Part shown: piece by piece, positions 1 to 10,662 of the stretch
Layout of the letters: each line of letters begins with the position of its first letter
How positions within the stretch are numbered: the first letter of the stretch is position 1
Assembly: GCA_946122785.1 (NCBI GenBank)
Contig: CAMGYJ010000002.1
Coordinates: 20,124,492-20,188,491, forward strand
DNA: 64,000 nt
Direction of reading: 5' to 3'
From: Linum tenue
Taxonomy: Eukaryota > Streptophyta > Magnoliopsida > Malpighiales > Linaceae
Made by a program: the position numbers and the translations under genes
The notes under the pieces: generated by a model
Told to the model about the DNA's origin: nothing
Seen by the model: the letters and a program-made list of their open reading frames with translations, nothing else
The model's database searches: none

Positions 1-722
1 CATTCGAATTAACCCTTCCAACTCTAACCGGTTCTATAGCTCACTTACGTATCCACCCGCCCGATTCATCCGATTTGGCTATTAGCAATAGTAGCAGAAG
101 CGCAGACGGGCCACGGCCGCAGCCTCAGAAGAGCGAACTCGGCGGCGGTGGGATTTTAGGGTTCGCTGGAGAAAATGGAGGGAGAGGCGCCGCTCCGCCA
201 AGGAAAGACCTTGAATGGTAGGTACCGATGCACTGTTAAGGCCAAGTAATTAAGCACTAATTCCCCACAAACGTGATGGATATAATGGATCAAAAGGAAA
301 ATACCATAATAAGCCTTGAGAAGGGAGCATTGAGTTCATCCCCAAAATATGCCTTCCCGACATCTCTCTCCATTAGCTTCAGGAAATCCATATGATCAAA
401 CGGCTTATACAGCATGCTCCTCGTCTACCAGCTCTGCCGGAGGGAGGAGGGGATTTCCGGTGGCGGAAGCGTGCAGATCCGTGGACGTCCACTGGGCTCT
501 CCTCTTTCCATGGCGGAGTGGTGCGCCTCTCCTCTCTCTTCTACAGCGAACCCGAGAAGTCCACCGTCGTCGAGTTTGCTCTCTTCCCGAACGATGACTC
601 CTGCGACTGCGACCTGTCTGTCGCTTCTACTACGGCTGCTAATAGCCAAATTGAAGGAATCGGCCGGGTGGGTACATAACCGTGCTATTGAACCGGTTAG
701 GGTTGTGTGGTTAATTCGAATG
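1..722. mobile_element. Small non-autonomous element with long inverted arms
   Basis: Bases 1 to about 213 and about 504-722 are imperfect inverted copies of each other. Reading the right arm on the minus strand from 722 gives the same opening (CATTCGAATTAACC) and the same order of blocks (AACCGGTTC, TTGGCTATTAGCA, GGGTTCGCTG) as the window start. The loop of about 290 bp has no convincing ORF; the overlapping short frames here read the arms and loop in several phases. The left arm begins at base 1, so the element may continue outside the window and its target duplication cannot be checked. Long arms with a short loop suggest a MULE-like or foldback MITE. The class is inference. Confidence 0.6.
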
Positions 723-1012
723 ATTAAATTATTTTTTTATTAACATATTTGATGACGTGTCATGTTGACTGGACAAAAGTAACAGATTTTTTGACGGAAT
801 TGGACGGATTGACCTTTTTGTTATTTGCTCAAACATATATTACCGAAACGTACAAAATTAAAGAATTGTGACCGTTTTGTACAAAGTGAATAAGTTTGTG
901 ACCATTTATGATAATTACCCCTTATGTGTAGGATGGCAATTAAACCCAAAAACGGTAGGTAGTCGATCGCTCTCGACCTAGTTAATGCTGTGAATCCATG
1001 CATCGATTGGTT
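723..1012. other. Short AT-rich spacer
   Basis: AT-rich DNA between the inverted-arm element and the left copy of the 483-bp duplication. I see no gene here. Confidence 0.5.
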
Positions 1013-1495
1013 AGTGATATCTATGGGTAAAATTCACAAAATAATTGACTCAAATGTGCCACACAGGGCGATCCTTGTCACCGGCCTTTATGTCACTCGA
1101 GACAGCTATCTCCCATTACAGTGAATTGGGAGAAGATGGTCCTCTGTCTTTCAATGGAAGGTGGATACGGTTTTAGACTCTCCCGTCTCATATTCATACC
1201 CGTCCCAAAAAGAGTATATGTATATAAAAAAATGATTGGATGCTAACAATAGTGATTGTCTAATGAACTAATAGGTGTTGTAGAATTGGATGTTTGAATT
1301 TGAATTAACAATGGTTATATTTTTGTTGACTTAGTTTATTTGCTCTATTTTTATGTTGTAACGGAAAGATGCATGTTTAGTTAGCTTTACTGTATTAATT
1401 CTATGTATAATAAGTTAATAACATAGAATATACATAGCGTGTATCTAAAAATCTCTAGAACCTCTTTTGAGTGAATATGTAGAACGTATGAATTT
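1013..1495. repeat. Left copy of a 483-bp direct duplication flanking the LINE
   Basis: This segment, from AGTGATATCTATGGG to ATGTAGAACGTATGAATTT, recurs at 4154-4636 with a constant offset of 3141 bp. I found no mismatch or indel when reading the two side by side. The LINE lies exactly between them, with its A-tail (T-tract on plus) abutting the end of this copy. The simplest reading is an exceptionally long target-site duplication. Confidence 0.9.
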
Positions 1496-4153
1496 TTTTT
1501 TGGTGAAAAATAGAGCGCATAGGGGCGCCCTAACCCTTAATCATTAATAAAACGGGGTGTTTGAACCCCTAACACATCGAACAAGAGCCAGTATCTCAGG
1601 CTAGGTCCTGGGTCATCCACAATATGACATCCAACAGGCAAAGAATGGCCAACAGAGGCCATGAAATCAGCTACATAGTTGCTCTCACGGAACACATGAC
1701 TAATCTTGACGTCCCAATCTCGATCAAGCAGACGCCGGATCGCTGCAGCCAATGTGCTGTGCGGGTGGTTTGCGCGTTCGTTCTGTATAATCAACTCAGC
1801 CGTCTTCGAGTCCGTTTGCACCCAGACATTCCTCACTCCCAACTCCCAAGCAATGTGAAGCCCATTCACGATGCCAGATAACTCAGCATGTGTAATAGAT
1901 CCACCCCCTAGGTTGACCGAGAACCCCTTCATGAACTGACCGCTGCTGTCCCTGATCACTCCCCCTGCCGAGGCGCTGCCCGAGGCTAATACCACGGAAC
2001 CATCCGTGTTCAACGCCACCCACCCTGGTGGTGGCTTCTGCCAATTAATGAGGCTCGTGGACTTCCGCTGCTGCTGCTCTACCACCTTCTGAGCTTTCCC
2101 CATAGCTAGGCTACTTTGCCGTGCCATCCTCTCTGCTTGTCGAGCCAAAATTATAGGCGATGCTAGCGTCTTCTCAAACACCAACTTGTTCCTGTTCTTC
2201 CAGAGCTTCCAAGAAAAGATGGCGAACAGATTAGCATCAATGATTTCACTCCGGCCGGCGAGGTAGTACAGTGCAACGTCGTCTCTGGCCCTCCACCACA
2301 TACCGGACACACCGCATCTTGCGTTAAATGTCGTCTGCAACGTTCTGCGTTAGTAAGCAGCCGCTGGTGTAACACCAGCCAGAAGAAAGATCGGGTGCGC
2401 TGGGGGCCCTCGATTCGCCAGCACCTCCTCCAAACCGGGTGCGGATGGCCCGGTTCCTCCAACTCTCCAAGAAGCTCCACCGCCGACTTGATAGTGAACA
2501 GGCCAGTCGGGGAAAGCCTCCACACCGGCGTATCTGGAGCACTTCCTTTCGGCACCGGGTGGAGCAGCAACTGCGACACCACTGCTTTAGGTAAGAACAC
2601 TCGGATATAGGGGAGGTTCCACTCCCCATTTAGGACCAGATCTGCTACCGTAAGTTCGCGTGCTTCATCTGGGAGCTCGTTCACGAAATCAATAAGAGGT
2701 GGCCCATCTTGGAGCCACGTATCTGTCCAGAACCTGGCTTGGGAGCCACTTTGGATGTTCCACATCAACCCTTTCGGAATGTAATGGAGGACGTGCAACA
2801 CTCCTCGCCATAAATTTGACATACGCCCTGTCCTCCGCGGTTTCCAAACGCCATCCGTACACCTCAAATACTTACCCCGCACCACTCGAGCCCATAGCTG
2901 ATCTGGCTCCGTCAATAACCTCCAAGCAATCTTCATCATGAACGCCTGGTTCATTCTCGTCGCACTACGCATTCCCAGCCCGCCTTCCTCTTTGGGCTTA
3001 CAAACTGTGTCCCAGTCCACAAGGTGAATCTTCCTTCCCTGTTCCGAGCTTCCCCAAATAAACCCTCGGATCTTTTTATCAATGTACTCCCTCACCGATG
3101 CCGGCAGGAAGGAGGTCTGCATCGTATACGCCGGGAGAGAGGATAAAACGGACTGTGCAAGAGTTATTCTGCCCGCCAAGGATAATGACTTGATTTTCCA
3201 ACCTGCTAGTCTCGAGTCAATCCGATCGATCAACTCTGTGTATGTTGCCTTTGACACCCTGTCGTGGATCACTGGTACCCCCAGATAACGGTCAAGGTTC
3301 TTGGTCTCCGGGATATCTAACGTGGTACTCAACCTTACTCCCTCTGCTGCAGTCACATTCTTTGAGAAAAACACCCGAGACTTTGGCCTGCTGATCTGTT
3401 GACCCGACGCCGCCCCAAATTCTTCAAGGCACCTCAGAATAACCTGAGCCTGGCTCGTGGATGCTTCACTGAATAAGATTAGATCGTCGGCGAAGAAAAG
3501 ATGGGACAGTGCAGGTCCCTGGCTGGAGAGGCGCACTGGTTTCCATTCGCCTTGTTCCACCGCCTTCGAAATAATATGTCCTAGCCGTTCCATACAAAGA
3601 GTAAAGATATATGGGGACAGCGGGCAGCCCTGTCGAAGGCCTCGGGAAGGTTCAAAAGGCTCTGTAAGTCCCCCGTTCCACTGGATCTGCATGGAGGAAG
3701 AAGAAATGCAGCTCAACGTTAGATCAATAAACTGTCTAGGAGCTCCCACTGCCTGCAGAGTGTCACTAACAAAACTCCATTTGATCCTGTCATAGGCCTT
3801 GGCAAGATCAATTTTAAGGACCATCCAGCCTGTTCTACCCTTCTTGGCCCGCATCGAATGAACAACTTCCTGCAAAATACAGATATTGTCAGTAATGTGT
3901 CGATCCGGGACAAAACTCGTTTGAGTCTCATGCACCAGGCGAGGCATGAGAGGCTTTATTCTTTCTGCCAGGCACTTAGTTATCATCTTGTACGAGACAT
4001 TACAGAGACTGATCGGCTGGAACTGGTCGATCGTAGCTGGTTTCGCCACCTTCGGGATGAGGACCACAATCGTGTCATTCACTTCCTTCACCCTGGCTGG
4101 CTGGTCCCAACATGTCTGTACAAACTTCAGCACTGCATCTCCCACAAGTTCCC
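1496..4153 (-). mobile_element. 5'-truncated LINE retrotransposon (plant L1/RIL type)
   Basis: The element is transcribed on the minus strand. Its 3' end is the T-tract at about 1496-1501 (an A-tail on minus). Its 5' end at 4153 falls inside the reverse transcriptase, so the endonuclease domain and the gag-like ORF1 are gone. It encodes reverse transcriptase, a zf-RVT segment and an RNase H. The two flanking 483-bp copies look identical and the RT frame is open for over 660 codons, so insertion was probably recent. Confidence 0.92.
1537..2270 (-). CDS. LINE RNase H domain (frame-shifted from RT)
   Basis: The minus-strand frame downstream of the RT encodes the plant-LINE type RNase H (RVT_3 family). 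Landmarks are WVALNTDGSV with the first acidic residue, GGVIRDSSG, THAELSGIVNGL with the conserved Glu, VWVQTDSK with the next Asp, and SHVFRESNYVAD near the end. This enzyme degrades the RNA strand of the RNA:DNA hybrid. It would normally be fused to the RT; here a deletion or frameshift near 2270 separates them. The linker FAIFSWKLWKNRNKLVFE before it is the usual one in plant LINEs. The frame stays open upstream to 2340, but that part overlaps the RT frame and is probably not coding. Confidence 0.85.
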
Positions 4154-4178
4154 AGTGATATCTATGGGTAAAATTCAC
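2163..4178 (-). CDS. LINE reverse transcriptase (N-terminally truncated)
   Basis: One open frame of 671 codons covers the reverse transcriptase of a plant non-LTR retrotransposon, which copies element RNA at a nicked target. Visible in order: the block with NDTIVVLIPKV near residue 35; the palm block with LKIDLAKAYDRIKW near residue 120; GLRQGCPLSPYIF near 185; the catalytic FADDLILF near 230; then the thumb and the zf-RVT segment (RTRSFFWLVLHQRLLTN, CPVCGGG) near 590-640. The frame opens with a GTG inside the flanking host duplication, so its first eight residues are not LINE sequence and no true start remains. About 50 residues that normally follow CPVCGGGPETTLH appear to be missing, and a frame break near 2270 puts the RNase H in another frame. 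Product: a dead-on-arrival copy, not a host gene. Confidence 0.9.
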   Translation of the reverse strand: MNFTHRYHWELVGDAVLKFVQTCWDQPARVKEVNDTIVVLIPKVAKPATIDQFQPISLCNVSYKMITKCLAERIKPLMPRLVHETQTSFVPDRHITDNICILQEVVHSMRAKKGRTGWMVLKIDLAKAYDRIKWSFVSDTLQAVGAPRQFIDLTLSCISSSSMQIQWNGGLTEPFEPSRGLRQGCPLSPYIFTLCMERLGHIISKAVEQGEWKPVRLSSQGPALSHLFFADDLILFSEASTSQAQVILRCLEEFGAASGQQISRPKSRVFFSKNVTAAEGVRLSTTLDIPETKNLDRYLGVPVIHDRVSKATYTELIDRIDSRLAGWKIKSLSLAGRITLAQSVLSSLPAYTMQTSFLPASVREYIDKKIRGFIWGSSEQGRKIHLVDWDTVCKPKEEGGLGMRSATRMNQAFMMKIAWRLLTEPDQLWARVVRGKYLRCTDGVWKPRRTGRMSNLWRGVLHVLHYIPKGLMWNIQSGSQARFWTDTWLQDGPPLIDFVNELPDEARELTVADLVLNGEWNLPYIRVFLPKAVVSQLLLHPVPKGSAPDTPVWRLSPTGLFTIKSAVELLGELEEPGHPHPVWRRCWRIEGPQRTRSFFWLVLHQRLLTNAERCRRHLTQDAVCPVCGGGPETTLHCTTSPAGVKSLMLICSPSFLGSSGRTGTSWCLRRR

Positions 4179-4636
4179 AAAATAATTGACTCAAATGTGC
4201 CACACAGGGCGATCCTTGTCACCGGCCTTTATGTCACTCGAGACAGCTATCTCCCATTACAGTGAATTGGGAGAAGATGGTCCTCTGTCTTTCAATGGAA
4301 GGTGGATACGGTTTTAGACTCTCCCGTCTCATATTCATACCCGTCCCAAAAAGAGTATATGTATATAAAAAAATGATTGGATGCTAACAATAGTGATTGT
4401 CTAATGAACTAATAGGTGTTGTAGAATTGGATGTTTGAATTTGAATTAACAATGGTTATATTTTTGTTGACTTAGTTTATTTGCTCTATTTTTATGTTGT
4501 AACGGAAAGATGCATGTTTAGTTAGCTTTACTGTATTAATTCTATGTATAATAAGTTAATAACATAGAATATACATAGCGTGTATCTAAAAATCTCTAGA
4601 ACCTCTTTTGAGTGAATATGTAGAACGTATGAATTT
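4154..4636. repeat. Right copy of the 483-bp direct duplication
   Basis: Direct copy of 1013-1495 with no difference that I can see. Its first bases supply the artificial N-terminal codons of the truncated LINE ORF. Confidence 0.9.
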
Positions 4637-5320
4637 AGTTTTTGAAAAGGAGAATATGAATGGTTTAGTTTTTTGAAAATGAGAATGTGAATGGTTTACA
4701 AGAATCAGGGGTGGACCTAGGTTGGGCCTAACCTTGTCAATTGACAAACCTTGTTTCAATTTTGAGACAAAATTCCTTTGTAAATTTTTATTTTAGTAAT
4801 GGTAGTATTTGAACTCAAGATTATTTGACAATTCTTGATGATTTTATTTTATCGTTGAATATCGTTAATGTAATTTCTAGATCTGGCAGTAAGAAAAATC
4901 TATCTCAAACCCACCCATGACCATCGTAGTTGTATGACATTCTCATGATATCTGAGTCTACAATCAATTTTGAGGACAAAACAGTTTTGGATGCTAATTA
5001 CATATTTATATTAAATAAAAAAATACATATTTCTATGATCAATGGGTCCAAAAAGATGCTCTTGGACAAAATTAATATCATTATTAGCAGTAGTTCCTCA
5101 ATTATTGCCTACTGATCAGCTTGTCGCGTATGACCGGGCCAGTGATCTGAGCCCCAGCTGATATGATATCTCATAATAATAATAATAATCATAATAATAA
5201 TTATAATAGCTAGAAGATGCCAATTTTCTATGTTTGGTATAGGGAACCCGATTCGATCAATATGAAATGATACGAAGAAACTGTTATAATAATAATAATA
5301 ATAATAATATAATAATATAT
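4637..5320. repeat. AT-rich intergenic DNA with AAT microsatellites
   Basis: No gene seen. AAT/ATA trinucleotide runs lie at about 5172-5205 and 5286-5320. Confidence 0.7.
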
Positions 5321-5373
5321 AAACGTTGAAGTTGCTTTACTGTTGCCTAAATAATTGCATTTGATACTCCAAG

Positions 5374-5378
<5 letters not shown>
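5321..5378 (+). repeat. Left copy of a 58-bp flank repeat beside the large MULE
   Basis: The segment from AACGTTGAAGTTG to GATACTCCAAGTTAA resembles 20393-20450 in the same orientation, with about five differences. One copy lies outside each end of the 14.9-kb element, beyond the TA microsatellites. Confidence 0.7.

Positions 5379-5412
<34 letters not shown>
5379..5412. repeat. (TA)n microsatellite at the left edge of the large MULE
   Basis: A run of about 17 TA units ends exactly where the inverted terminal sequence begins. A matching (TA)n tract starts at 20341. Confidence 0.9.
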
Positions 5413-5414
<2 letters not shown>

Positions 5415-6197
5415 TGACTTCTACGGTGCCCAGGGCAAAACCCGGGTACGGGTACCTTGGCCGATCTTCACCGTTCGTTTTCAATCTCCACGGCTCACGT
5501 TTGTTAAACCTAGCTGCGCCACTAAATAACTAAACAAATTACAAAAAGCCTCCTCCGCGTTAAGTTAGTTTTCATCCTAGTCCAACTAACTGCCCCGTTT
5601 AAATTAAATGGATTAAGACCCAAACCCAATTGGGTAGACCCACTGCCGCCCAAACCAATTTCCAGTCTCCCTAACCAATTACACGATCCCTCTCTCGTCT
5701 TGGAGGGACGCCCCTTCACAGTTCCAAGAGAAGCCCCCCATCCACATTCGAAGTAGATTGAATTTCCCAAAAATAATTTGTCTTGTTTCTTCTTCGCCAT
5801 TGTATTTCCCCTCGCCTATCTCTTTCTAACACGATTACGGCGACCATGTCTATTATTGTGTTCATCGAACTTTTCATTTGGAAAAGAACCCTTGAAAGAG
5901 GTTTGCTAACCCTAGGGTTCATGTCACTAGTGCTTTGTCATCTTGTCTTAGCGTTATTGTGATTATATCTCTCGGTGAAATTAAGGTTTCCTGATATGCA
6001 GTGTTCGTCTCGCCTAGAGGATTGAGGAAGGAGATGAAGAAGACCTAATTTGATTCGAATCAGATGGAGAGGTCTCCTTAATTTGTGTTTATGTATTAAC
6101 GCTGCGTTTAGGACTAATTCTAGTTGGACTGGGTCTGATCATTGATTTTTGCAGGCTTTTAAATAACATTCAAACGTGGGCTTGTACATGACCCATG
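5413..6197 (+). repeat. Left terminal inverted repeat of the large MULE
   Basis: Pairs with 19414-20339. The right arm is longer, mostly because of extra sequence between about 19800 and 20160, so one arm has gained or lost about 150 bp. Short frames in this arm are not convincing genes. Confidence 0.85.
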
Positions 6198-6492
6198 AAA
6201 TATTCAAAATTGGGCCTGGAACGTGCGAGCCCATTAGTTTTCTCCTGCGGTATCAGCGCCAACCCTAGTTTAACTAGATTTAGTTACCCTAGTTTAACCT
6301 ACACGAGTTAACATCATCATTGCTACATATCTTCCCATATCTTCTAACTCTTGACATTCCAGACTCAACCGTCTCCATCACACGTCTCCACACTCAACCC
6401 CCACTTTTTCTTACACCTACAATCTCTCTTTCCCTACAATTTTTTTTCCCTCCATATCTTCACCTTCCCTTGTTCCTTCTTCCTCCGACTCC

Positions 6493-7344
6493 ATGGCAAA
6501 CATGGGCATTCTAACTCTATCAAACGACGACTGCCGAACCACCACAAGTCTCGCGGACTATCTTTCATTCACGAGCAAGACGACTATTGTGGCCGAGTAC
6601 GAGTTCATCAACATGAGTCCTTTCCCTCAAGAAGTTAAGAAGTTAATTAAAAATCTTGGCTGGGAAAAGTTCTTCGATCTCCGGAGTCGAGGAAGCACCA
6701 GTTACTGCCCGCATGTGGTGAGGAAGTTCTACCACAATTTAGAGCTGTCTGGTCCCTCCGATTCTCATCTCGTGTCGGTCTTCCTGGGTCATAGAGTCTG
6801 CTTCCAGCCTCATCAGTTTGCTGAGATCCTCGATCTCCCCGCCGCAGGACACCACATTGATAGCAGAAGCGATCTTCGGCGGCTGTACGATTTTGATTTT
6901 GAAGTTGAACTGGGGAAACTGACGAATGGGAAGATCCAGGCTTCTTACCTCCCAGATCCTCTTCGATTCCTCCATTGGATGATCGTCAACTGCTTCATGC
7001 CAAGGTACAGAGGTCATTCAATAATTCGTACACTTGACCTGTTTATCCTTGTGCAAGCTCAAAGAGGTGTTCCTCTTAACCTCGCATCTCTCATGTGCGT
7101 GAACATGGTTGAGGCGGCTCCTAGAGGGGAAAACTGGTACACTGCCTTTCCATATGCCACCTTCTTGACCACCTTTCTTGGAAGGGTTGGGATGGATATG
7201 GGGGTTTATGCTAGGGAGGACCATTCCGCCTATTTGCCAGTCTACCGTATCGTCGAAGTGACCAATACTTTTCATGAACTTCGGCATACGGAGCATGAAG
7301 AGACCCCTGAGGCATCCTCAAGCAAACGTCCTCGGCTTACATGA
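6493..7344 (+). CDS. Plant-transposon-domain protein inside the MULE
   Basis: An intact single-exon frame of 283 codons starts at the ATG at 6493, about 300 bp inside the left arm. The body resembles the 'putative plant transposon protein' domain common in plant transposons. It shows a WEKFFDLRSRGSTSYCPHVV block near residue 57, a FLGHRVCFQPHQFAEILDLP block near 97, and PLRFLHWMIVNCFMPR near 155. The C-terminus is basic and ends in SSSKRPRLT, which could act as a nuclear localisation signal. No catalytic motif is visible and the biochemical role of this domain is not established. Presence inside the arms, with an open frame, suggests it is cargo or an accessory protein of the element rather than a host gene. 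Domain assignment is by recollection of family patterns and should be confirmed by a profile search. Confidence 0.65.
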   Translation: MANMGILTLSNDDCRTTTSLADYLSFTSKTTIVAEYEFINMSPFPQEVKKLIKNLGWEKFFDLRSRGSTSYCPHVVRKFYHNLELSGPSDSHLVSVFLGHRVCFQPHQFAEILDLPAAGHHIDSRSDLRRLYDFDFEVELGKLTNGKIQASYLPDPLRFLHWMIVNCFMPRYRGHSIIRTLDLFILVQAQRGVPLNLASLMCVNMVEAAPRGENWYTAFPYATFLTTFLGRVGMDMGVYAREDHSAYLPVYRIVEVTNTFHELRHTEHEETPEASSSKRPRLT

Positions 7345-8440
7345 GAGTCGATTGATGCAGGGCGGGGTGGAGCAGTGCAGGGCGGGATGGAGCAGTGAAG
7401 GGGCCAGCATTGGATGTGTTTTGTTAAGGCTTCGTTGTTTTTTTTTTTTCCAGTCTTTTTCTCCAGCACTCAAAACTGTCAGGTACTGAGGGGAGCCAGT
7501 ACATCATCTGACTAGGAAAGTCTCCCATTTTTTTTAATTATCCAGACAAATATTTTTCTATGCATGCAGTATTTTGTGAATTTGCCATGGCTAATTTCCC
7601 TAAGACAGGTGACGAGATGCAGTAATGGTCATTCCTAAGCAAGGAGGTGCAATTGCATCCTACACTTGCTATGATGTGAGAAGCTATTGCAAGGGTGCAA
7701 ATTTGGTTGCAATTGAAATTGGCCCACGAGTGGGGACTATTGATGAAATTGCAATGTTTTGTCAAAATTATAGAAGTGGAAGTAGGGACTACCTATGAAA
7801 TTGCAAATGAATTTCATTGGGGGAGATTTTAATCCGCTTTTGTTCTAAGCAGTTCCAATTAGGTTGATTATAATGATTTTTTATCTATGGTGATTTTTTC
7901 CCCCTTTTTCATCAAGACTCATGCTTCTTTTATCCCCCTGTCGATCTATCATGCTTCGTTTATAGTAAAATATCCTTTTAATTATACACAATAAAGAATC
8001 CATTAATTATGTATGCCTTTTTATTGTATTTATTACTACAATGAATTCTCTGACTAAAAGGGGAGTGAAAACATCGTTGGTGGAAATTCAAGGAATGGAA
8101 TGATAAGGGCTGTGCATAAATTCAATTTCTGTAAATAATTAATTTTATTATTATTAGTTAGTAACGTCATTAGTTTTAGTTAGTGGGTTAGTGGCTCCTA
8201 CTTTGTAGCTTCAATCTGTTCAAGAGTTGGTACTTAAGCCACTCTCCTCATCAATGTAAATCACTACTTCCAATCAGTTTTACCTTTTGGGTTACCTATA
8301 CATGAATGCAAATTTAATTATACGATTGGGAGCCAATCAGTTTAACTATACATGATCCCAATTAAACCTCTCTACAAGATACAATGGCTTGAAGCCTTGA
8401 ACAGACGCAACCTCACTCACAAGTTGGAAGGTGGAATTTT
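7345..8440. other. No gene seen (inside the large MULE)
   Basis: Non-coding DNA after the plant-transposon-domain gene. It contains a T-tract at about 7438-7449 and AT-rich stretches. The 8100-8290 part (repeated GTTAGT, then a TTTGTAGCTTCAATC block) has the look of a decayed LTR, but no second copy is present to support that. Confidence 0.5.
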
Positions 8441-8464
8441 GGTGAAGTCCCTTTGCCATTTCCA

Positions 8465-8715
8465 CGAAAAAACAAACCAAACCAAACCAAATATAGAAAG
8501 CATTCACAATACCAAAAACCAAATATACAAAGCATTCACCAAACCAAAAACCAAACCAAAAACCAAATATTAAAACCATTCACCAAACCAAACCAAAAAC
8601 CAAATATTAAAACCATTCACCAAACCAAACCAAAAACCAAATATAAAAAGCATTCACCAAACCAAAAACCAAATATAAAAGCCAAAAATAATAAGCATTC
8701 ACCGAAACAAATTAA
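8465..8715. repeat. CCAAA-rich minisatellite
   Basis: Degenerate tandem units of about 28-40 bp built from ACCAAAAACCAAATAT and CATTCACCAAAC, six to seven copies. It lies just beyond the 3' end of the C48 gene. Frames across it give only KTKPNI-type low-complexity peptides and are not genes. Confidence 0.85.
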
Positions 8716-8779
8716 AAACGGTTGTCCATCATCCTGAGAAAAAAAAACATAACTGTTGTCCTTCATCAAAACCAAAAAC

Positions 8780-10662
8780 TTAGAACTCAAAATCAGGTTG
8801 TTTTGGGCTCGTTGACCGGGTTTCCTTGTGCTCTTCTCTTTCCTTTTTCCTCTTTTCATGGGTTGTCTTGTACTCTTCCACTGCAGCTTCAACTTGAGGT
8901 GCAACTCTTCTTGCTTCCGTGAGCACCATATGCCTTATGTAGTTCATGGGCTCTCGAACAAGGTACAAAGCGATCTGCATCCTCCTCACTTGAGTGCATG
9001 GCTATCAACATCAACAAACATGGTGCTTACCGCATGATTCAAAAATAACAATCAATTGTGGTTTTCTAATATGGGAATTAGAATTGTCGTTACCCAAATA
9101 TAAGAGGAGTCCCAGCTTGCGCCATACATCCACATGCATACCCAGACTCCACTGTCAGACCTACATAAAATAAAAGCATTGCGTGATAAGAACCAAGTTG
9201 ATAAGTCGTCGTTTAATATCACAAAAAAATGGGCATACTTACCGATGAAGTTGTTGTTGCACAATTGAAGGAGTTGGGTACGAAAACTCCGCAATCCTTG
9301 GTGGCGACAATCCCGGACCTTGTTCACGATAGAGAATCTTCCACAAGGCTTGCATAAAGCACATCTGTACAAATTAAGAAACGTTTGTACTTAAAAAGAT
9401 TTATTTACATTTTGTTGCGTTATAACGGCACAATGTCACATATTTACCATTGTTTGAACAGATTGTAGTCGAAAGGAATTGCGGTCTTCATTTGGTTGTG
9501 GATCCAAGATATGGACTTCTTCCTTGTCCAACTTAATGACAGCCAAGTACCAATGGCCATTATCTCTCATCGGAACACACACCTACATATGCGGAAATTG
9601 TCAACACGTATTAAAAAAATAAACTGCAAACCATGTAATACTTATTAAGACGAACAGTTTACCTTGTTCACCATATTGGTTCGACTAAGGAATTTTGATT
9701 GGTATAGGTCTAATGCCATCTTGGGTGTTATTCCACATGAAATCACTAGTTCCTGCCCATGTGGTAGTTGCACAATTGAAATTTTGTCAACACAATATGA
9801 TTCACGTTAAAAAAACATGTGTTGTAATTTTTTGGGGGAGAGGAAATTGTCATTAAGTATAATCGGAACACAACCTGTAGTTCAGCAGGCAGATAGCACA
9901 CTCCTTTTCCGTCCTTGGAATTTGTCCACAACTCTTCTAGAGTCAAGTGGCAGGCCATCGCTGTTATAACCTAATATAACATGGACAAAAAACACTTCAT
10001 GATACTATCGAGTTGTTATAAAATAATTCTATGTAGAAAAGCATTGATAGTGGACATGTAAAAAAAAAATTTGGAGTTCCGTTGATTACATCAGCATCTA
10101 CGAATGAGCGAGGGCTTAAGGACCACAGTGACTTCCTCGTACAAGAGTTGTTGGAGGTTTTGACCAATACTTCGTCAAGTGGCAGATGGGCTAAAAATAT
10201 GTAGTGAGCAAGCTGGATTTGCTCATCATCGTATTCCATAGCGGTAGGTAGCTTAAACTTCAAAACAACCTGGAATAGGTGCCACAAAAAACACGAGTTG
10301 AAATGCATTCGTCATGACGGAATAACGGCAAAGAACACTTCAATGGCAAACATGACACCTTTATTACCTTGTCAACAGAAGGTAGACAAATACTTTTTCC
10401 ATTTGGCTTCTTTGGTGTGACCTCAGAGTCAGATTCATCGTCCGAAATAAAAACGATGACTGAAGCAGGAGTGGGTGGAGTGCTTACACCTTTGCCTTTG
10501 GGTATCCTTGGTTTCTTTGTTGGAGTCACAAATTCGGCTGTCTCCTACAATGACAGTGAACCTGCGATTAATAAATTAAGTAGAATGAATTTCAATGGTA
10601 AAAAGAGCTATTATACATACCACGAGCTTGGACGAAGAGCGAGTAAGTCTCCTATTTTCCAT
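8780..10662 (-). CDS. Ulp1/C48 SUMO-protease-like protein of the MULE; catalytic Cys position is Ser
   Basis: Nine exons assemble in one frame with GT/AG borders: 10621-10662, 10368-10544, 10090-10269, 9875-9970, 9663-9752, 9448-9582, 9243-9364, 9094-9160 and 8780-9001, giving 376 aa. C48 proteases cut SUMO or ubiquitin-like tails with a His-Asp-Cys triad. Visible: LWSLSPRSFVDADVITAMAC (residues about 119-138), then DNGHWYLAVI with His205 and VHILDP with Asp222. The last core block reads SDSGVWVCMWM, so the usual Asp-Cys-Gly is Asp-Ser284-Gly. The tail is coiled and charged (VEAAVEEYKTTHEKRKKERE). The intact splice frame argues against simple decay, so this may be a non-proteolytic binder or a recently killed copy. 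Ulp1-like genes are known cargo of some plant MULEs. It is divergent from the transposase gene, about 560 bp apart. Confidence 0.8.

Noticed and set aside
1624..4265. Plus-strand frames across the LINE as genes
   Set aside because: They are antisense shadows of the reverse transcriptase and RNase H.
8465..8737. Lys/Asn/Thr-rich frames over the CCAAA minisatellite as proteins
   Set aside because: Low-complexity translation of a tandem DNA repeat.
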